64,000 bases of DNA from Ruminococcus gauvreauii (lineage in GTDB: Bacteria > Bacillota > Clostridia > Lachnospirales > Lachnospiraceae): NCBI RefSeq assembly GCF_025151995.1, contig NZ_CP102290.1, positions 806,001-870,000 of the forward strand. The letters are read 5' to 3'. The position numbers and the translations under genes are program-made. Below are positions 1-8,928 of the stretch, in pieces. The notes beneath the pieces were generated by a model that was not told the origin of the DNA, did not search any database, and was given only the letters and a program-made list of their open reading frames with translations. The number at the start of each line of letters is the position of its first letter. Position 1 is the first letter of the stretch.

Positions 1-19
1 TCAATTATTCTCTTTTCCG

Positions 20-2974
20 TTACTTTCGTATACGGTTAATCCTTTCAATTTCCCTGCGGATACCGTCATCGATCTGGCTGGCCTGACGGGATGGTCTGCC
101 TACGTAATACCCCTGAAGGTATTCGACGCCCAGAGCCGTCAGCGTTTCCATCTCAGCCCTTGTCTCTACGCCTTCACCTATGACTTTGATGCCGCGGGCT
201 TTTGTATAGCTCATAAAGTTAGCGACAAGCGACTGTTTATCCTCATCGTCGTCAATATTCCGGACAATGCTGATGTCAATCTTCACATACTGCGGCTGCA
301 TATAGAGCAGTGTGGATTCTGAACTGTATCCCGAACCAAAATCATCAATCGCGATCCCCGCCCCGAGCCGGCCGGCCATCTCATGCTTTTCTCTCATGAT
401 CTCACCATCCGCCTGTTCACTCTCCATGATTTCAATGACCAGCCTTCCCCTGCAGTCCGGATATTGCTCAAGCAGATGTTTCTCCACCTCCGGGCTTATC
501 AGCTGATTCGGTATTGAATTGATGAACAGTTTGCAGTCTCCAAAAGCCTCGCGCTGCCTGCTGTACTCATACAATGCCTGAGTGAAAGTCAGCTCTTCAA
601 TATCCGGAAGCCTGGACTGATCGCTTGCAAGACGCATCACATCGGCCGGAGAAGCCAGTTCCATGATTGTGGGCCGCATCAGCGCTTCATAGGCAAATAC
701 ACTGCCATCCGAGGTGTCTACAATCGGCTGGAACACATAGGTAATAGCCTTATCTTCAATCAGCTTATTCAATTTCTCTCTGCCCTGGATAAGAAGGTAA
801 TCCTTTTCATAGGATTTTCTGTCAAACTCTTTCACAGCACCCTTGTAGCTGTTCTTCGTATCATACATGGCAAAGTCCGCATAGCGCTTCAGCTCATCAT
901 ATGTAATGCCGTCATCCGGATACCAGGCGATACCGCCTGAAGCACGAAGTGCGATTTCTTCTTTGTCCGGCATAATGAGTTTCGTCGTATTCAGCCGGTC
1001 CTTGATCCGGTAAACGCTGTCGAGCAGTTCCTCTCTCGATCCGCATTCCGGCACGAACGCCAGAAATTCATCTCCCGAGATTCTTCCGACAAGGGTGTGT
1101 TCCCCTCCCAGGCTCCCAAAAATCTGCGCCGCACGCTGTATATATTTATCCCCATAGTCATGTCCATACGCATCATTGACATACTTTAGATTGTCCAGAT
1201 CCCACATGATCATGGCGCCAAGCTGTTTTCTGCTTTCCGCATGATTCAGAATCTCACTGACTTTTCTCTTAAATGCCCTTCTGTTCAGCAGATGTGTCAG
1301 TATATCATAGTCTCTCTCATATTCTATTTTCTGCTTCTCATTCACATCCTGGGTAATGTCCATCACAGTGATCAGTACCCGCTCAGGTTCTGCCATGGAT
1401 TTAAAATGTATCCATTGCTGAGAAGCCTCACCCGGAACGCAAAAATCCTTTTCAGCGCTGACGCTAAGCAGATCATCCAGCTTATTGTTTTTCAGATACA
1501 GATCAAAATATTCCCTGTCGATCAGCCGGTTTTCGCAGCGCGCGGGATCGAATTTCAGCATGGTAAGTACTTTCTGCGTGCAGAACACTTTGTCGGAGTC
1601 CATACGATATTCAACGGCTCCCAGAGGAAGATCTACCAGCTCAATGATCTGTGACAATTTCGAAGCATTTTCACGCACTGTCTCATTTAAGAATTTCATT
1701 GCATTTCCGAGCGCCTGAATTTCGCGGACGTCAGAATCGTCAAATTCCAGCTCTTCTTCCGCATTTTTGGACTTCAGCACCCGCACCATGCGCTTGATGG
1801 GCTTGGTAAAAAAATAGCTTCCCAATACGGCTCCCGTTATACCCAGTATAATGGAAATCACAAATGCCATAACGATAGCCAGCTGCAGATGTGCGGAGGT
1901 ACTGTACAGTACATCCTTCGGCTGTATTCCGATCAGATTCCACTTTGTGGCAAAAAACGGTGAAGTCCTGTTGTAAAGATTGATCTGATGAATACTGCCG
2001 CAGTTGTCAGTGCCTTCCATATCATAAACCTTTTGGCCGATTGGTTTCTCTGCAAATGTCAGTGTGCTCTCTTTGCTGATCTCGTTCTGAATCAGGCCTG
2101 TGGAAAGAACGGGCGTATATGCGTCCTGACTTCTGTTGGTCGTTGCAAGCATATAAGAGGCCTTCCCTCCCTGATCCAGCTCATTTGGCAACAGTAGCGA
2201 CTCCATATAATCTTCCGAAACTGATATACCCAGAACTCCGTAGACGACTCCATCCTGAACCAGCGGTATGGAGTGAGTCAAAACTTTCATATCATTGTCT
2301 TTCCATCGGAAAAATGATGACCAGTAACCAAGCTCCAGAGGTTTTCTTTCCGTATAAAAACTGGCCGCCTCCACAGGTTTACTGTACACATCCAAATTAC
2401 CCGCCTCTTTGCTCAGCGTAAATTTGGCCGTCCAGTAAGAGTCCAGCGCGAGGCCGAGTTCCTTGGCAACACTGACAGACCCAACCTCAAGCAGAAGATC
2501 TTCAGTCCCCGAATAAGTATCCGGATCCAGGTCGCGCACAAGGAGACCGCAGTATTCATCACTTTCCCCATATCCATTCAATATAATAAAAGATTCCGTA
2601 ATCATATTCCTGCGAAGAAGGTCCATGATGTCTTCTGATACTGCAAGGATGATCTCGTTATTCAATTTTTTGTCAGAATTCAGATCCTGTATGTTTCTTC
2701 CCCTGTTTTCCAGTTCGGTTTTTATTGTCTCCTGAATCCGCTTCGGATAATCACCGAAATCAGACCAGCCTTTCACCATCAGATTTTCCAGTGTATTTTT
2801 TCTGGCTCCCGCAGTGCTGCTGAAACTCTCACAGGCATTTTCTTTGAGATAGTGAAATCCGCCGTTAATATAAAGGACCGAGAGAAACAGTACTCCCTGA
2901 AGAATTACCACTGCCATCATGGAGGCAAGCAGTTTCTTAAAAATCGAAATGTTCTTCGGTTTTCTTAATTTCAT
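20..2974 (-). CDS. Membrane sensor diguanylate cyclase/phosphodiesterase (GGDEF-EAL)
   Basis: A 984-residue c-di-GMP turnover enzyme. A membrane helix at about 13-37 and another at about 363-388 bracket a ~325-residue extracellular region of the Cache type; a HAMP-like linker (TKPIKRMVRVL), a PAS-like stretch (~445-545), GGDEF (~555-720) and EAL (~735-980) follow. The cyclase loop reads SGDEF near residue 634, a variant that can be active; no RxxD inhibitory site precedes it. The EAL domain keeps YEAL (~763), DDFGSG, the KID lysine and GEGVE, so hydrolase activity is likely. Start supported by GAGGT upstream. It is third after the tRNA-editing and solute-binding genes, with short gaps, implying one operon. 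Ligand unknown; net direction of activity cannot be read from sequence. Confidence 0.93.
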   Translation of the reverse strand: MKLRKPKNISIFKKLLASMMAVVILQGVLFLSVLYINGGFHYLKENACESFSSTAGARKNTLENLMVKGWSDFGDYPKRIQETIKTELENRGRNIQDLNSDKKLNNEIILAVSEDIMDLLRRNMITESFIILNGYGESDEYCGLLVRDLDPDTYSGTEDLLLEVGSVSVAKELGLALDSYWTAKFTLSKEAGNLDVYSKPVEAASFYTERKPLELGYWSSFFRWKDNDMKVLTHSIPLVQDGVVYGVLGISVSEDYMESLLLPNELDQGGKASYMLATTNRSQDAYTPVLSTGLIQNEISKESTLTFAEKPIGQKVYDMEGTDNCGSIHQINLYNRTSPFFATKWNLIGIQPKDVLYSTSAHLQLAIVMAFVISIILGITGAVLGSYFFTKPIKRMVRVLKSKNAEEELEFDDSDVREIQALGNAMKFLNETVRENASKLSQIIELVDLPLGAVEYRMDSDKVFCTQKVLTMLKFDPARCENRLIDREYFDLYLKNNKLDDLLSVSAEKDFCVPGEASQQWIHFKSMAEPERVLITVMDITQDVNEKQKIEYERDYDILTHLLNRRAFKRKVSEILNHAESRKQLGAMIMWDLDNLKYVNDAYGHDYGDKYIQRAAQIFGSLGGEHTLVGRISGDEFLAFVPECGSREELLDSVYRIKDRLNTTKLIMPDKEEIALRASGGIAWYPDDGITYDELKRYADFAMYDTKNSYKGAVKEFDRKSYEKDYLLIQGREKLNKLIEDKAITYVFQPIVDTSDGSVFAYEALMRPTIMELASPADVMRLASDQSRLPDIEELTFTQALYEYSRQREAFGDCKLFINSIPNQLISPEVEKHLLEQYPDCRGRLVIEIMESEQADGEIMREKHEMAGRLGAGIAIDDFGSGYSSESTLLYMQPQYVKIDISIVRNIDDDEDKQSLVANFMSYTKARGIKVIGEGVETRAEMETLTALGVEYLQGYYVGRPSRQASQIDDGIRREIERINRIRK

Positions 2975-2996
2975 GAAGGCAACCTCAGTAATTGGT

Positions 2997-4445
2997 TTAT
3001 AAGTTCTCTTTCAATTGTTGTGTAAACTCTTCACACCAGTTATCAAACTGTTCATCCGTATTAAATTCGTTCACGATTTCTTCCAGAGACTGTGTCCCCT
3101 CTTCCAGACGGATTTTGACCTGTTCCCTGTCACCGGCCGCTTTTTCTCTCAGCGAATTTCCGATCACTGTCCTGCACGCGTCACTTCCTTCAAATACAGG
3201 CATTGTATACAGTTCATAATGTGTACTCTCTTCAAAGGAAACTTCCATTGTCCTGCGGATTTCTTCATTCCATTCCAGTTTTTCATTCTCTACGACCTCT
3301 TCAATAAACGATAACTGATTTGCCTCTTTTTTGACGGGTAGGTAGGAAGACTGTATGCAGAACTGTGTATTCACATAGGAGTCCGTAAACCATTTTAAAA
3401 ATATGACTGTAGCTTCTTCACGGACCTCATCGGACTTGCTGACCACCATACCCGCTCCCTGCTGCACGGCAACCGGATCCGCCCCTTCAAAGTTAGGCAC
3501 CGCCAGTTCTTCCGTCTCAATCGGATACGGCTCAGCATCTCCAACCGTAACTTCTGTCGGCATATATGAAGCTCCGGAAGAAGATCCCACGGATGCTATC
3601 AGATCACCGGTTTTCATGTCATCTGACCGGAATCTGCCATACTCTGCATAATACCCGCTGATGTAAGGCACGTAATACACATCCCATATTCTGCGCATGG
3701 CCTCCTTATCCATATTCAATTCTACTGTTCCGTCTTTAACCTGAAACGGATCGGCTCCAAGCTGATGCAGTCCGGTCAGCACAAAGTTTGCAAACGCATC
3801 CATGCCAAACAGCGCTTTGCCGTCGTCGGGCGTATCGGTCTTTGCATCCGTCCACTCGTAATACGTTTCTGCTGTTTCGGCCACACCTTCCCAGCTCGAA
3901 AGATCTTCCAGTACAGCACCGGTATCATTGGCAAACGGTTCCCAGTCCGTCATATTCACAGTCATCACCTCAGTCGATTTTGCAGTCGGAAATAAAGTCA
4001 GTGCCTGATCACTGCCCATCCGGCCCTCTTCGATATATGCATCCAGATATTCCGACAGTTCCTCCTCGCTGAACCAGTCATCCAGATCAACCAGCAGACC
4101 CTGTTCCTCGAATTTCAGGGCCGTTGAGGCATAGCAGCTGAAGAGATCGGAAAGCTCCCTCTCATCCTCCGGCTTGCTCAGCTCAAACTCCAGGTTCTCA
4201 ATCAGTTCGTTCAGGTCTCCGCTGCTGATGTGTTTTACAAAAATACCCTTCTCACTTCCCACCGTATTGTTAAACTCTGTCACAAGCTCATCAAATGCAA
4301 TTTTATGTGCACCATTATAGTAGGTCTGTACCTCTATCGTAACCGGATTGTCAGGGTCCAGACTACTCTTTCCCCCGCAGCCACCCATCATCATCGTCAA
4401 AACGGCAAATGCTGCAGCGGCAGCCATAACCTTTGTTTTTTTCAT
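2997..4445 (-). CDS. Extracellular solute-binding lipoprotein (ABC family 1 type)
   Basis: A 482-residue secreted lipoprotein. The signal peptide ends in a lipobox (MGGC) that would acylate Cys23; the mature part resembles family 1 carbohydrate-type binding proteins (early TIEVQTYYNGAHKIAFDEL segment, later conserved W-rich hinge region). Such proteins normally feed an ABC importer, but no permease or ATPase lies next to it. Instead it sits 22 bp upstream of the membrane GGDEF-EAL sensor and 17 bp downstream of a tRNA-editing gene, all same strand. An inferred alternative role is ligand presentation to the neighbouring sensor. RBS AAGGAG precedes the ATG. Confidence 0.88.
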   Translation of the reverse strand: MKKTKVMAAAAAFAVLTMMMGGCGGKSSLDPDNPVTIEVQTYYNGAHKIAFDELVTEFNNTVGSEKGIFVKHISSGDLNELIENLEFELSKPEDERELSDLFSCYASTALKFEEQGLLVDLDDWFSEEELSEYLDAYIEEGRMGSDQALTLFPTAKSTEVMTVNMTDWEPFANDTGAVLEDLSSWEGVAETAETYYEWTDAKTDTPDDGKALFGMDAFANFVLTGLHQLGADPFQVKDGTVELNMDKEAMRRIWDVYYVPYISGYYAEYGRFRSDDMKTGDLIASVGSSSGASYMPTEVTVGDAEPYPIETEELAVPNFEGADPVAVQQGAGMVVSKSDEVREEATVIFLKWFTDSYVNTQFCIQSSYLPVKKEANQLSFIEEVVENEKLEWNEEIRRTMEVSFEESTHYELYTMPVFEGSDACRTVIGNSLREKAAGDREQVKIRLEEGTQSLEEIVNEFNTDEQFDNWCEEFTQQLKENL

Positions 4446-4462
4446 TTTTCTTCTCCTTGATC

Positions 4463-4999
4463 CTATAATTTTACGCAGACGGCTTCATGCCCTACAGCGG
4501 GCAGGAATTTTCCCAGCAGATCCCGGACCGACAGTTTAATGCTCGTCGTATTTACACAGGGATGGCAGGCAACTTCCGTATGTTCCAGTACCTCCTGATC
4601 GATCACCAGCTGTACCCTCTTCTTTGTGTCATTCATCAGCCCCATCACACTGACCGCTCCCGGTGTGATATCCAGGAATTCTTCCATGAATTCGGGCTTT
4701 GCAAAGGACAGCCTGGATACACCGAGTCTCGATGATAAATCCTTCGTCTTAAACTGCTTGCCTCCGGGCAGCATCAGAAGATAAAAGTCTGTCTGCTGTC
4801 TGTTGCACAGAAACAGATTCTTACATATTTCCACTCCGAGTACTTCATCCACTTCCCCGCAGGCATCGATTGTCGCCAGTGCTTCATGATCCACCCGCTC
4901 ATACGGTATTCCCAGCTGATCCAGAAGATCATATGTACGTATCTCTTTATCCAAACGGCCAGCCGCATCCCCGGGCCGCCCATGTACTAATTCTGTCAT
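4463..4999 (-). CDS. YbaK/ProX-type aminoacyl-tRNA deacylase
   Basis: A 178-residue single-domain protein of the prolyl-tRNA synthetase-associated (INS/YbaK) family. These enzymes hydrolyse mischarged tRNA, usually Ala-tRNA(Pro), in trans. Visible family features are KNLFL near residue 60 with the expected lysine, FYLLMLPGGKQF, LSFA, the PGAVSVMGLMND strand-loop and the HPCVNTTSIKLS motif. About 18 N-terminal residues precede the domain. RBS AAGGAC precedes the ATG and a good promoter lies just upstream, so this appears to be the first gene of a three-gene transcript; the link between tRNA editing and the downstream signalling genes is unclear. Confidence 0.85.
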   Translation of the reverse strand: MTELVHGRPGDAAGRLDKEIRTYDLLDQLGIPYERVDHEALATIDACGEVDEVLGVEICKNLFLCNRQQTDFYLLMLPGGKQFKTKDLSSRLGVSRLSFAKPEFMEEFLDITPGAVSVMGLMNDTKKRVQLVIDQEVLEHTEVACHPCVNTTSIKLSVRDLLGKFLPAVGHEAVCVKL

Positions 5000-5033
5000 A
5001 ATTCTGTCCTTTCAAAAATGAGTCTTTCACACA

Positions 5034-5062
5034 ATCATACTCCAAAATATGGCAGTCTGCAA
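5034..5062 (-). promoter_or_regulatory. Predicted sigma-A promoter for the deacylase operon
   Basis: On the minus strand TTGCAG (5057-5062) and TATGAT (5034-5039) are separated by 17 bp, 35 bp before the deacylase start. This places a transcription start just downstream of the terminator of the preceding small gene. Confidence 0.55.
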
Positions 5063-5085
5063 TCTTAAATAACTTTCCGCATAAA

Positions 5086-5119
5086 TGAAAATTCCCGATA
5101 CCAAATCGGCATCGGGAAT
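5086..5119 (-). terminator. Intrinsic terminator after the 75-residue gene
   Basis: Nine-base arms ATTCCCGAT (5091-5099) and ATCGGGAAT (5111-5119) form a hairpin followed on the minus strand by TTTTC. It separates the small membrane protein gene from the deacylase operon. Confidence 0.7.
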
Positions 5120-5133
5120 GCTTTCTGACATTA

Positions 5134-5361
5134 TTATTCCTCTGTCTCCTCATCCTCGAAATAATCATCAAAGTCATCATCGAAATCATCTTCAAAATCT
5201 TCCAGATAATCCGGCGTAAAGAAGCGATAGACTGCATATGCAATACCTGCTACTGCAGCAACAGCACCTACGATCGCCAAAACCCATAACAGTGTATTCT
5301 TACTCTTGTCTTCTTTTTCTTTTTTTTGCAGCATTGCCATCAGTTCATCAATTTTATTCAT
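5134..5361 (-). CDS. Small single-pass membrane protein with acidic tail
   Basis: A 75-residue protein not assigned to a named family here. Residues 1-24 are charged and possibly coiled (NKIDELMAMLQKKEKEDK), one membrane helix covers about 25-47 (VLAIVGAVAAVAGIAYAVY), and the C-terminus is almost purely Asp/Glu with Phe and Tyr (FEDDFDDDFDDYFEDEE). It lies 77 bp downstream of pcrA, with a TATAAT-like box in the gap, and ends at its own terminator. Composition is normal for a real gene, and similar short TM-plus-acidic-tail proteins are common in Lachnospiraceae. Function unknown. Confidence 0.7.
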   Translation of the reverse strand: MNKIDELMAMLQKKEKEDKSKNTLLWVLAIVGAVAAVAGIAYAVYRFFTPDYLEDFEDDFDDDFDDYFEDEETEE

Positions 5362-5438
5362 TTTAAGAACACCGTCCTCTCTATTAATTAGAAATATTAT
5401 AACACCATCTTCAATATTTTACCACAAAAATCTGAATT

Positions 5439-7664
5439 TTAAACTTTTGGAATTTTTTTCAGCTTTGCAAAAGCAGCAAACATTTTTTTAATACCGTACT
5501 TTTCAAAATTTACTGTCACTTCAAAATCTTTTCCGCCCTCAACAACTGATTCCACCACACCGGTGCCGAATTTGACATGGCGCACCGTGTCTCCGACCGT
5601 ATAGTCCAGTCTTTCCGCCTTCGTCACTTTAAACTGCTGCGGCTGGAATACCTGAGCCCTGAATGCCTCTTTCATCTGACGATAACTGCTGCTCGCCAGT
5701 ATCTGATCTGCTTTACTTTCCCGCTCTTTGATCTCATGCCCCACATCAACCAGTTCCCTCGGTATCTCCCGGATAAAGCGGGAAACTTTATTGTATTGTG
5801 TCTCTCCCCGTATCATCCGCTGCTGTGCACTGGTAAGCGTCAGTCCCCTCATAGCCCGCGTGATGCCGACATAACACAGCCTTCTCTCCTCCTCGATCTC
5901 GGACGGGTCATCCGACGTGATCGTCATATAACTTGGGAAAATACCGTCTTCCATCCCCGCCATATAAACGTATGCAAATTCCAGTCCCTTGGCACTGTGA
6001 AGCGTCATCAGGAGCACTCTGTCATCTCCGTCCTCCACTGTATCAATGTCAGCTATGAGTGCAACTTCTTCCAGAAAGCCGTCCAGCGTCGGCGTCTCAT
6101 GCTCTTCCTCATACGTCACTGCTTTTGTAAGCAGCTCGTCTATATTCTCAATTCGAGCGCGGGACTCGTCCGTTCCCTCTGCCTCCAGTTCTTTTACATA
6201 GCCGGTCTCCTCGATCACCTGCGTCAAAAGCTCTGAGACGGACAGATACTCAAGCTGGGACCTCATTCGCTGGATCAGGCTTACAAACGGAACCAGTTTA
6301 CTGCCGCTGCGCCCTACAGCTGCACTGATCCCTTCATCCTCCAGAGCCTCATAAAAGCTCATATCCCGCTCCGTCGCGTACATCTGCACTTTCATGAGCG
6401 TTGCCGCTCCAATCCCTCGTTTCGGCACATTGATAATTCTTCTCACGGCAAGGTCATCCTGCGCATTATCAATTGTCTTTAAATATGCCAGCAGATCTTT
6501 AATCTCCTTACGCGCATAAAAGTTAACTCCGCCTACCAGACGGTATGGGATGTTTGCCATCAGGAATTTTTCCTCAAACAGCCGCGACTGAGCGTTCGTC
6601 CGGTATAAGATAGCAAAATCTTTATATGCCGCATCGCCCTCCCGAACCAGCTTCCTGATATCTCCGGCTATAAATTCCGCCTCTTCAAATGCATTCAGGA
6701 ACTGCCGGAACCGAACGGGATAGCCTTTTTCATTGTCCGTCCAGAGAGTTTTTTCCTTTCGCTCCATATTATTTCTGATAACTTCATTCGCCGCATCCAG
6801 AATATTCTGGGTGGAACGGTAATTCTGTTCCAGCCGAATCACCTTTGCATCCGGAAATACCTTTTCAAATCCGAGGATATTTCCTATGTCAGCCCCCCTG
6901 AATTTGTATATGGACTGATCGTCATCTCCCACCACGCAGAGGTTCCTGTACTTCCCTGCCAACAGACTGACGAAGCGGAACTGAACTGTATTGGTGTCCT
7001 GATACTCATCGACCATCAGGTAACGAAAACGCTCCTGATAGTATTCCAAAACTTCCGGACACTTCTCGAAAAGCTCCACTGTCTTAACCAGCAGATCATC
7101 AAAATCGAGAGCATTGCTCTTTTTCAGACGATTCTGATACTCCCTGTATGCACGCGCTATTGTCTTTTTACTCCATTCCCCGCCGATATTGCGTTCGTAG
7201 TCTTCAGGAGATATCATCTCATTTTTAGCGGAGGATACTGCCGAAAGCAGCATCCGTTCCTTATAAAGTTTTGTATCGATGTTCAGTGTTTTACAGACTT
7301 CTTTCATCACAGACTTGGAATCGTCCGAGTCATATATGGTGAAACTCGTACCGTATCCGATCCTGTCTATATAGCGGCGCAGAATCCGCACGCAGCTGGA
7401 GTGAAAAGTGCTGACCCAGACACTGTCGGCACCGCGTGTCACCGTATGCTCAACCCGCTCTTTCATCTCTCCCGCAGCCTTATTCGTAAATGTAATAGCC
7501 ATGATATTCCATGGATTTATACCCTTTTCTTCTATCAGATAAGAAATGCGGTGTGTCAAAACACGTGTCTTTCCTGAACCTGCCCCTGCCAGAATCAGCA
7601 GCGGTCCCTCTGTGCAGTACACAGCCTCCTGCTGTTGTGGATTTAAACTGTCATAAATGCTCAT
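5439..7664 (-). CDS. pcrA: ATP-dependent DNA helicase PcrA/UvrD
   Basis: A 741-residue superfamily 1A helicase that unwinds DNA 3'-5' in repair and removes stalled RNA polymerase. All core motifs are present: AGAGSGKT (Walker A), VDEYQDTN (motif II), DDQSIYKFRG, QNYRST, LHSAKGLEF and the C-terminal VGITRA. The last ~60 residues (GDTVRHVKFGTGVVESV) match the Tudor-like domain that contacts RNA polymerase in PcrA, favouring PcrA over other UvrD-like enzymes. Length is typical. The ATG at 7664 has GGAG about 12 nt upstream. Divergent from the DUF1836 gene. Confidence 0.96.
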   Translation of the reverse strand: MSIYDSLNPQQQEAVYCTEGPLLILAGAGSGKTRVLTHRISYLIEEKGINPWNIMAITFTNKAAGEMKERVEHTVTRGADSVWVSTFHSSCVRILRRYIDRIGYGTSFTIYDSDDSKSVMKEVCKTLNIDTKLYKERMLLSAVSSAKNEMISPEDYERNIGGEWSKKTIARAYREYQNRLKKSNALDFDDLLVKTVELFEKCPEVLEYYQERFRYLMVDEYQDTNTVQFRFVSLLAGKYRNLCVVGDDDQSIYKFRGADIGNILGFEKVFPDAKVIRLEQNYRSTQNILDAANEVIRNNMERKEKTLWTDNEKGYPVRFRQFLNAFEEAEFIAGDIRKLVREGDAAYKDFAILYRTNAQSRLFEEKFLMANIPYRLVGGVNFYARKEIKDLLAYLKTIDNAQDDLAVRRIINVPKRGIGAATLMKVQMYATERDMSFYEALEDEGISAAVGRSGSKLVPFVSLIQRMRSQLEYLSVSELLTQVIEETGYVKELEAEGTDESRARIENIDELLTKAVTYEEEHETPTLDGFLEEVALIADIDTVEDGDDRVLLMTLHSAKGLEFAYVYMAGMEDGIFPSYMTITSDDPSEIEEERRLCYVGITRAMRGLTLTSAQQRMIRGETQYNKVSRFIREIPRELVDVGHEIKERESKADQILASSSYRQMKEAFRAQVFQPQQFKVTKAERLDYTVGDTVRHVKFGTGVVESVVEGGKDFEVTVNFEKYGIKKMFAAFAKLKKIPKV

Positions 7665-7817
7665 AAATTATGTAAACTCCATCTCATTTTCTTTTCAACT
7701 TTTACCCGTACGTTTTATTATATTACGTGCGGAGTATTAATGCAAACAGTTTAAACACAACCGCGCTTATCATTTTTAAACCCCGATAATCTGCATAGAC
7801 AACGGGCAAAAAACCTC

Positions 7818-7846
7818 TTGTCATCTAGTATTAAAAACTATATAAT
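7818..7846 (+). promoter_or_regulatory. Predicted promoter for the DUF1836 gene
   Basis: TTGTCA (7818-7823) and TATAAT (7841-7846) with a 17-bp spacer, about 45 bp before the ATG at 7891, in the divergent gap with pcrA. Confidence 0.6.
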
Positions 7847-7890
7847 ATAATTTGTAGACTATCAGATATTTTTACGAGGTGACACATTCA

Positions 7891-8487
7891 ATGACAATTG
7901 ACACAAATGATATTATCAACAGTATCCTGGAGAGTATTTCACGCATCGATTATATCAGGCCCGGGGACGTACCGAACATCCCTTTATATATGGATCAGGT
8001 AACCACCTTTATGGATGCTCAGCTGGCCGCCTCCAAACGGTATGAGAGTGATAAAATCCTTACAAAAACGATGATCAACAATTATACCAAGAATAATCTT
8101 CTTCCGCCTCCCGACAAGAAGAAGTATTCCACGGAACACATTCTGCTGCTGATCTTTATCTATTATTTCAAGAGTATTCTGTCCATCAATGACATTCAGT
8201 CATTGCTGAGACCGATTACGGATAAATGTTTTCACGAAGGAGACGGTATCAGCCTGACAGAAATTTATAATGAAGTCTTCAGTCTTGAAAAATCAGAGAT
8301 CGAATCCATGAAAGAAGATGTCCGCAAATATTATCAGACATCAGCGGAGACTTTCACAGATGCTCCGGAAGAGGAACAGAGCTTTCTTCAGCTGTTTTCA
8401 TTTATCTGTCTGCTCAGTTTTGACGTCTATGTAAAGAAACAGATTATTGAGAATCTGATCGATCTTTTTCCTTCAGAAAAAAAGTAA
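7891..8487 (+). CDS. DUF1836 family protein
   Basis: A 198-residue cytoplasmic protein. The N-terminal half (YMDQVTTFMDAQL, KTMINNYTKNNLLPPPDKK, HILLLIFIYYFKSILS) matches the DUF1836 pattern, a family related to MerR-like winged helices and common in Clostridia, so a DNA-binding role is plausible but unproven. An earlier in-frame GTG at 7879 exists, but ACGAGGT sits 10 nt before the ATG at 7891, so the later start is chosen. It has its own promoter and terminator and is therefore monocistronic. Confidence 0.8.
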   Translation: MTIDTNDIINSILESISRIDYIRPGDVPNIPLYMDQVTTFMDAQLAASKRYESDKILTKTMINNYTKNNLLPPPDKKKYSTEHILLLIFIYYFKSILSINDIQSLLRPITDKCFHEGDGISLTEIYNEVFSLEKSEIESMKEDVRKYYQTSAETFTDAPEEEQSFLQLFSFICLLSFDVYVKKQIIENLIDLFPSEKK

Positions 8488-8498
8488 ACGGAACCTGT

Positions 8499-8540
8499 AC
8501 TGCTGCATACGAATTATTTTCGTTTTGCAGCAGTTTTTTA
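8499..8540 (+). terminator. Intrinsic terminator after the DUF1836 gene
   Basis: ACTGCTGCA (8499-8507) pairs with TGCAGCAGT (8526-8534), followed by a run of T, with further pairing (GAA/TTC) in the loop. Confidence 0.8.
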
Positions 8541-8551
8541 TTCTACTCTTC

Positions 8552-8580
8552 TTTACACCAAAATTTTAACGTGTTAAAAT
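8552..8580 (+). promoter_or_regulatory. Promoter with overlapping 18-bp palindrome before the TrpR-like gene
   Basis: TTTACA (8552-8557) and TAAAAT (8575-8580) are 17 bp apart. The perfect palindrome ATTTTAACGTGTTAAAAT (8563-8580) covers the spacer and the whole -10 box, the expected position for a repressor operator. It precedes a gene for a TrpR-fold regulator, so autoregulation is inferred. Confidence 0.55.
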
Positions 8581-8619
8581 ATGCAGGTAGGCACATAATA
8601 TTGTGTAAGGAGTAATCTT

Positions 8620-8910
8620 ATGAGCAAAACGATTCATACTGAGGCTGTCGATCAGCTTTTCGAAGCAATTTTGAGTTTAAAATCCAAAGAAGAATGTTAT
8701 ACTTTTTTTGAAGACGTATGTACGATCAATGAGCTGTTGTCACTGTCGCAGCGTTTTGAGGTTGCAAAAATGCTGCAGCAGAAGAAAACGTATCTTGAGA
8801 TTTCCGAAAAAACCGGTGCGTCCACCGCAACGATCAGCCGTGTAAACCGCTCCCTAACCTATGGGAACGACGGATATGAGATGGTCTTTGAACGTCTGAA
8901 CATCAAATGA
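8620..8910 (+). CDS. YerC/TrpR-family DNA-binding regulator
   Basis: A 96-residue all-helical protein of the YerC/YecD branch of the TrpR superfamily. The segment TIHTEAVDQLFEAILSL begins the family core, ELLSLSQRFEVAKML precedes the helix-turn-helix, and the recognition region reads ISEKTGASTATISRVNRSL. Family members are small dimeric regulators whose targets are mostly unknown; despite the name they need not bind tryptophan. GTAAGGAG lies upstream of the ATG. It begins a plus-strand run with a radical SAM gene (18-bp gap) and a DUF4364 gene (14-bp gap), and its promoter overlaps a perfect palindrome. Confidence 0.88.
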   Translation: MSKTIHTEAVDQLFEAILSLKSKEECYTFFEDVCTINELLSLSQRFEVAKMLQQKKTYLEISEKTGASTATISRVNRSLTYGNDGYEMVFERLNIK

Positions 8911-8928
8911 CATGGAGACGGAAATGAT

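Noticed and set aside
4947..5243. 98-codon frame covering the gap before the deacylase gene
   Set aside because: It overlaps the small membrane protein gene in another frame, crosses a terminator and has no RBS.
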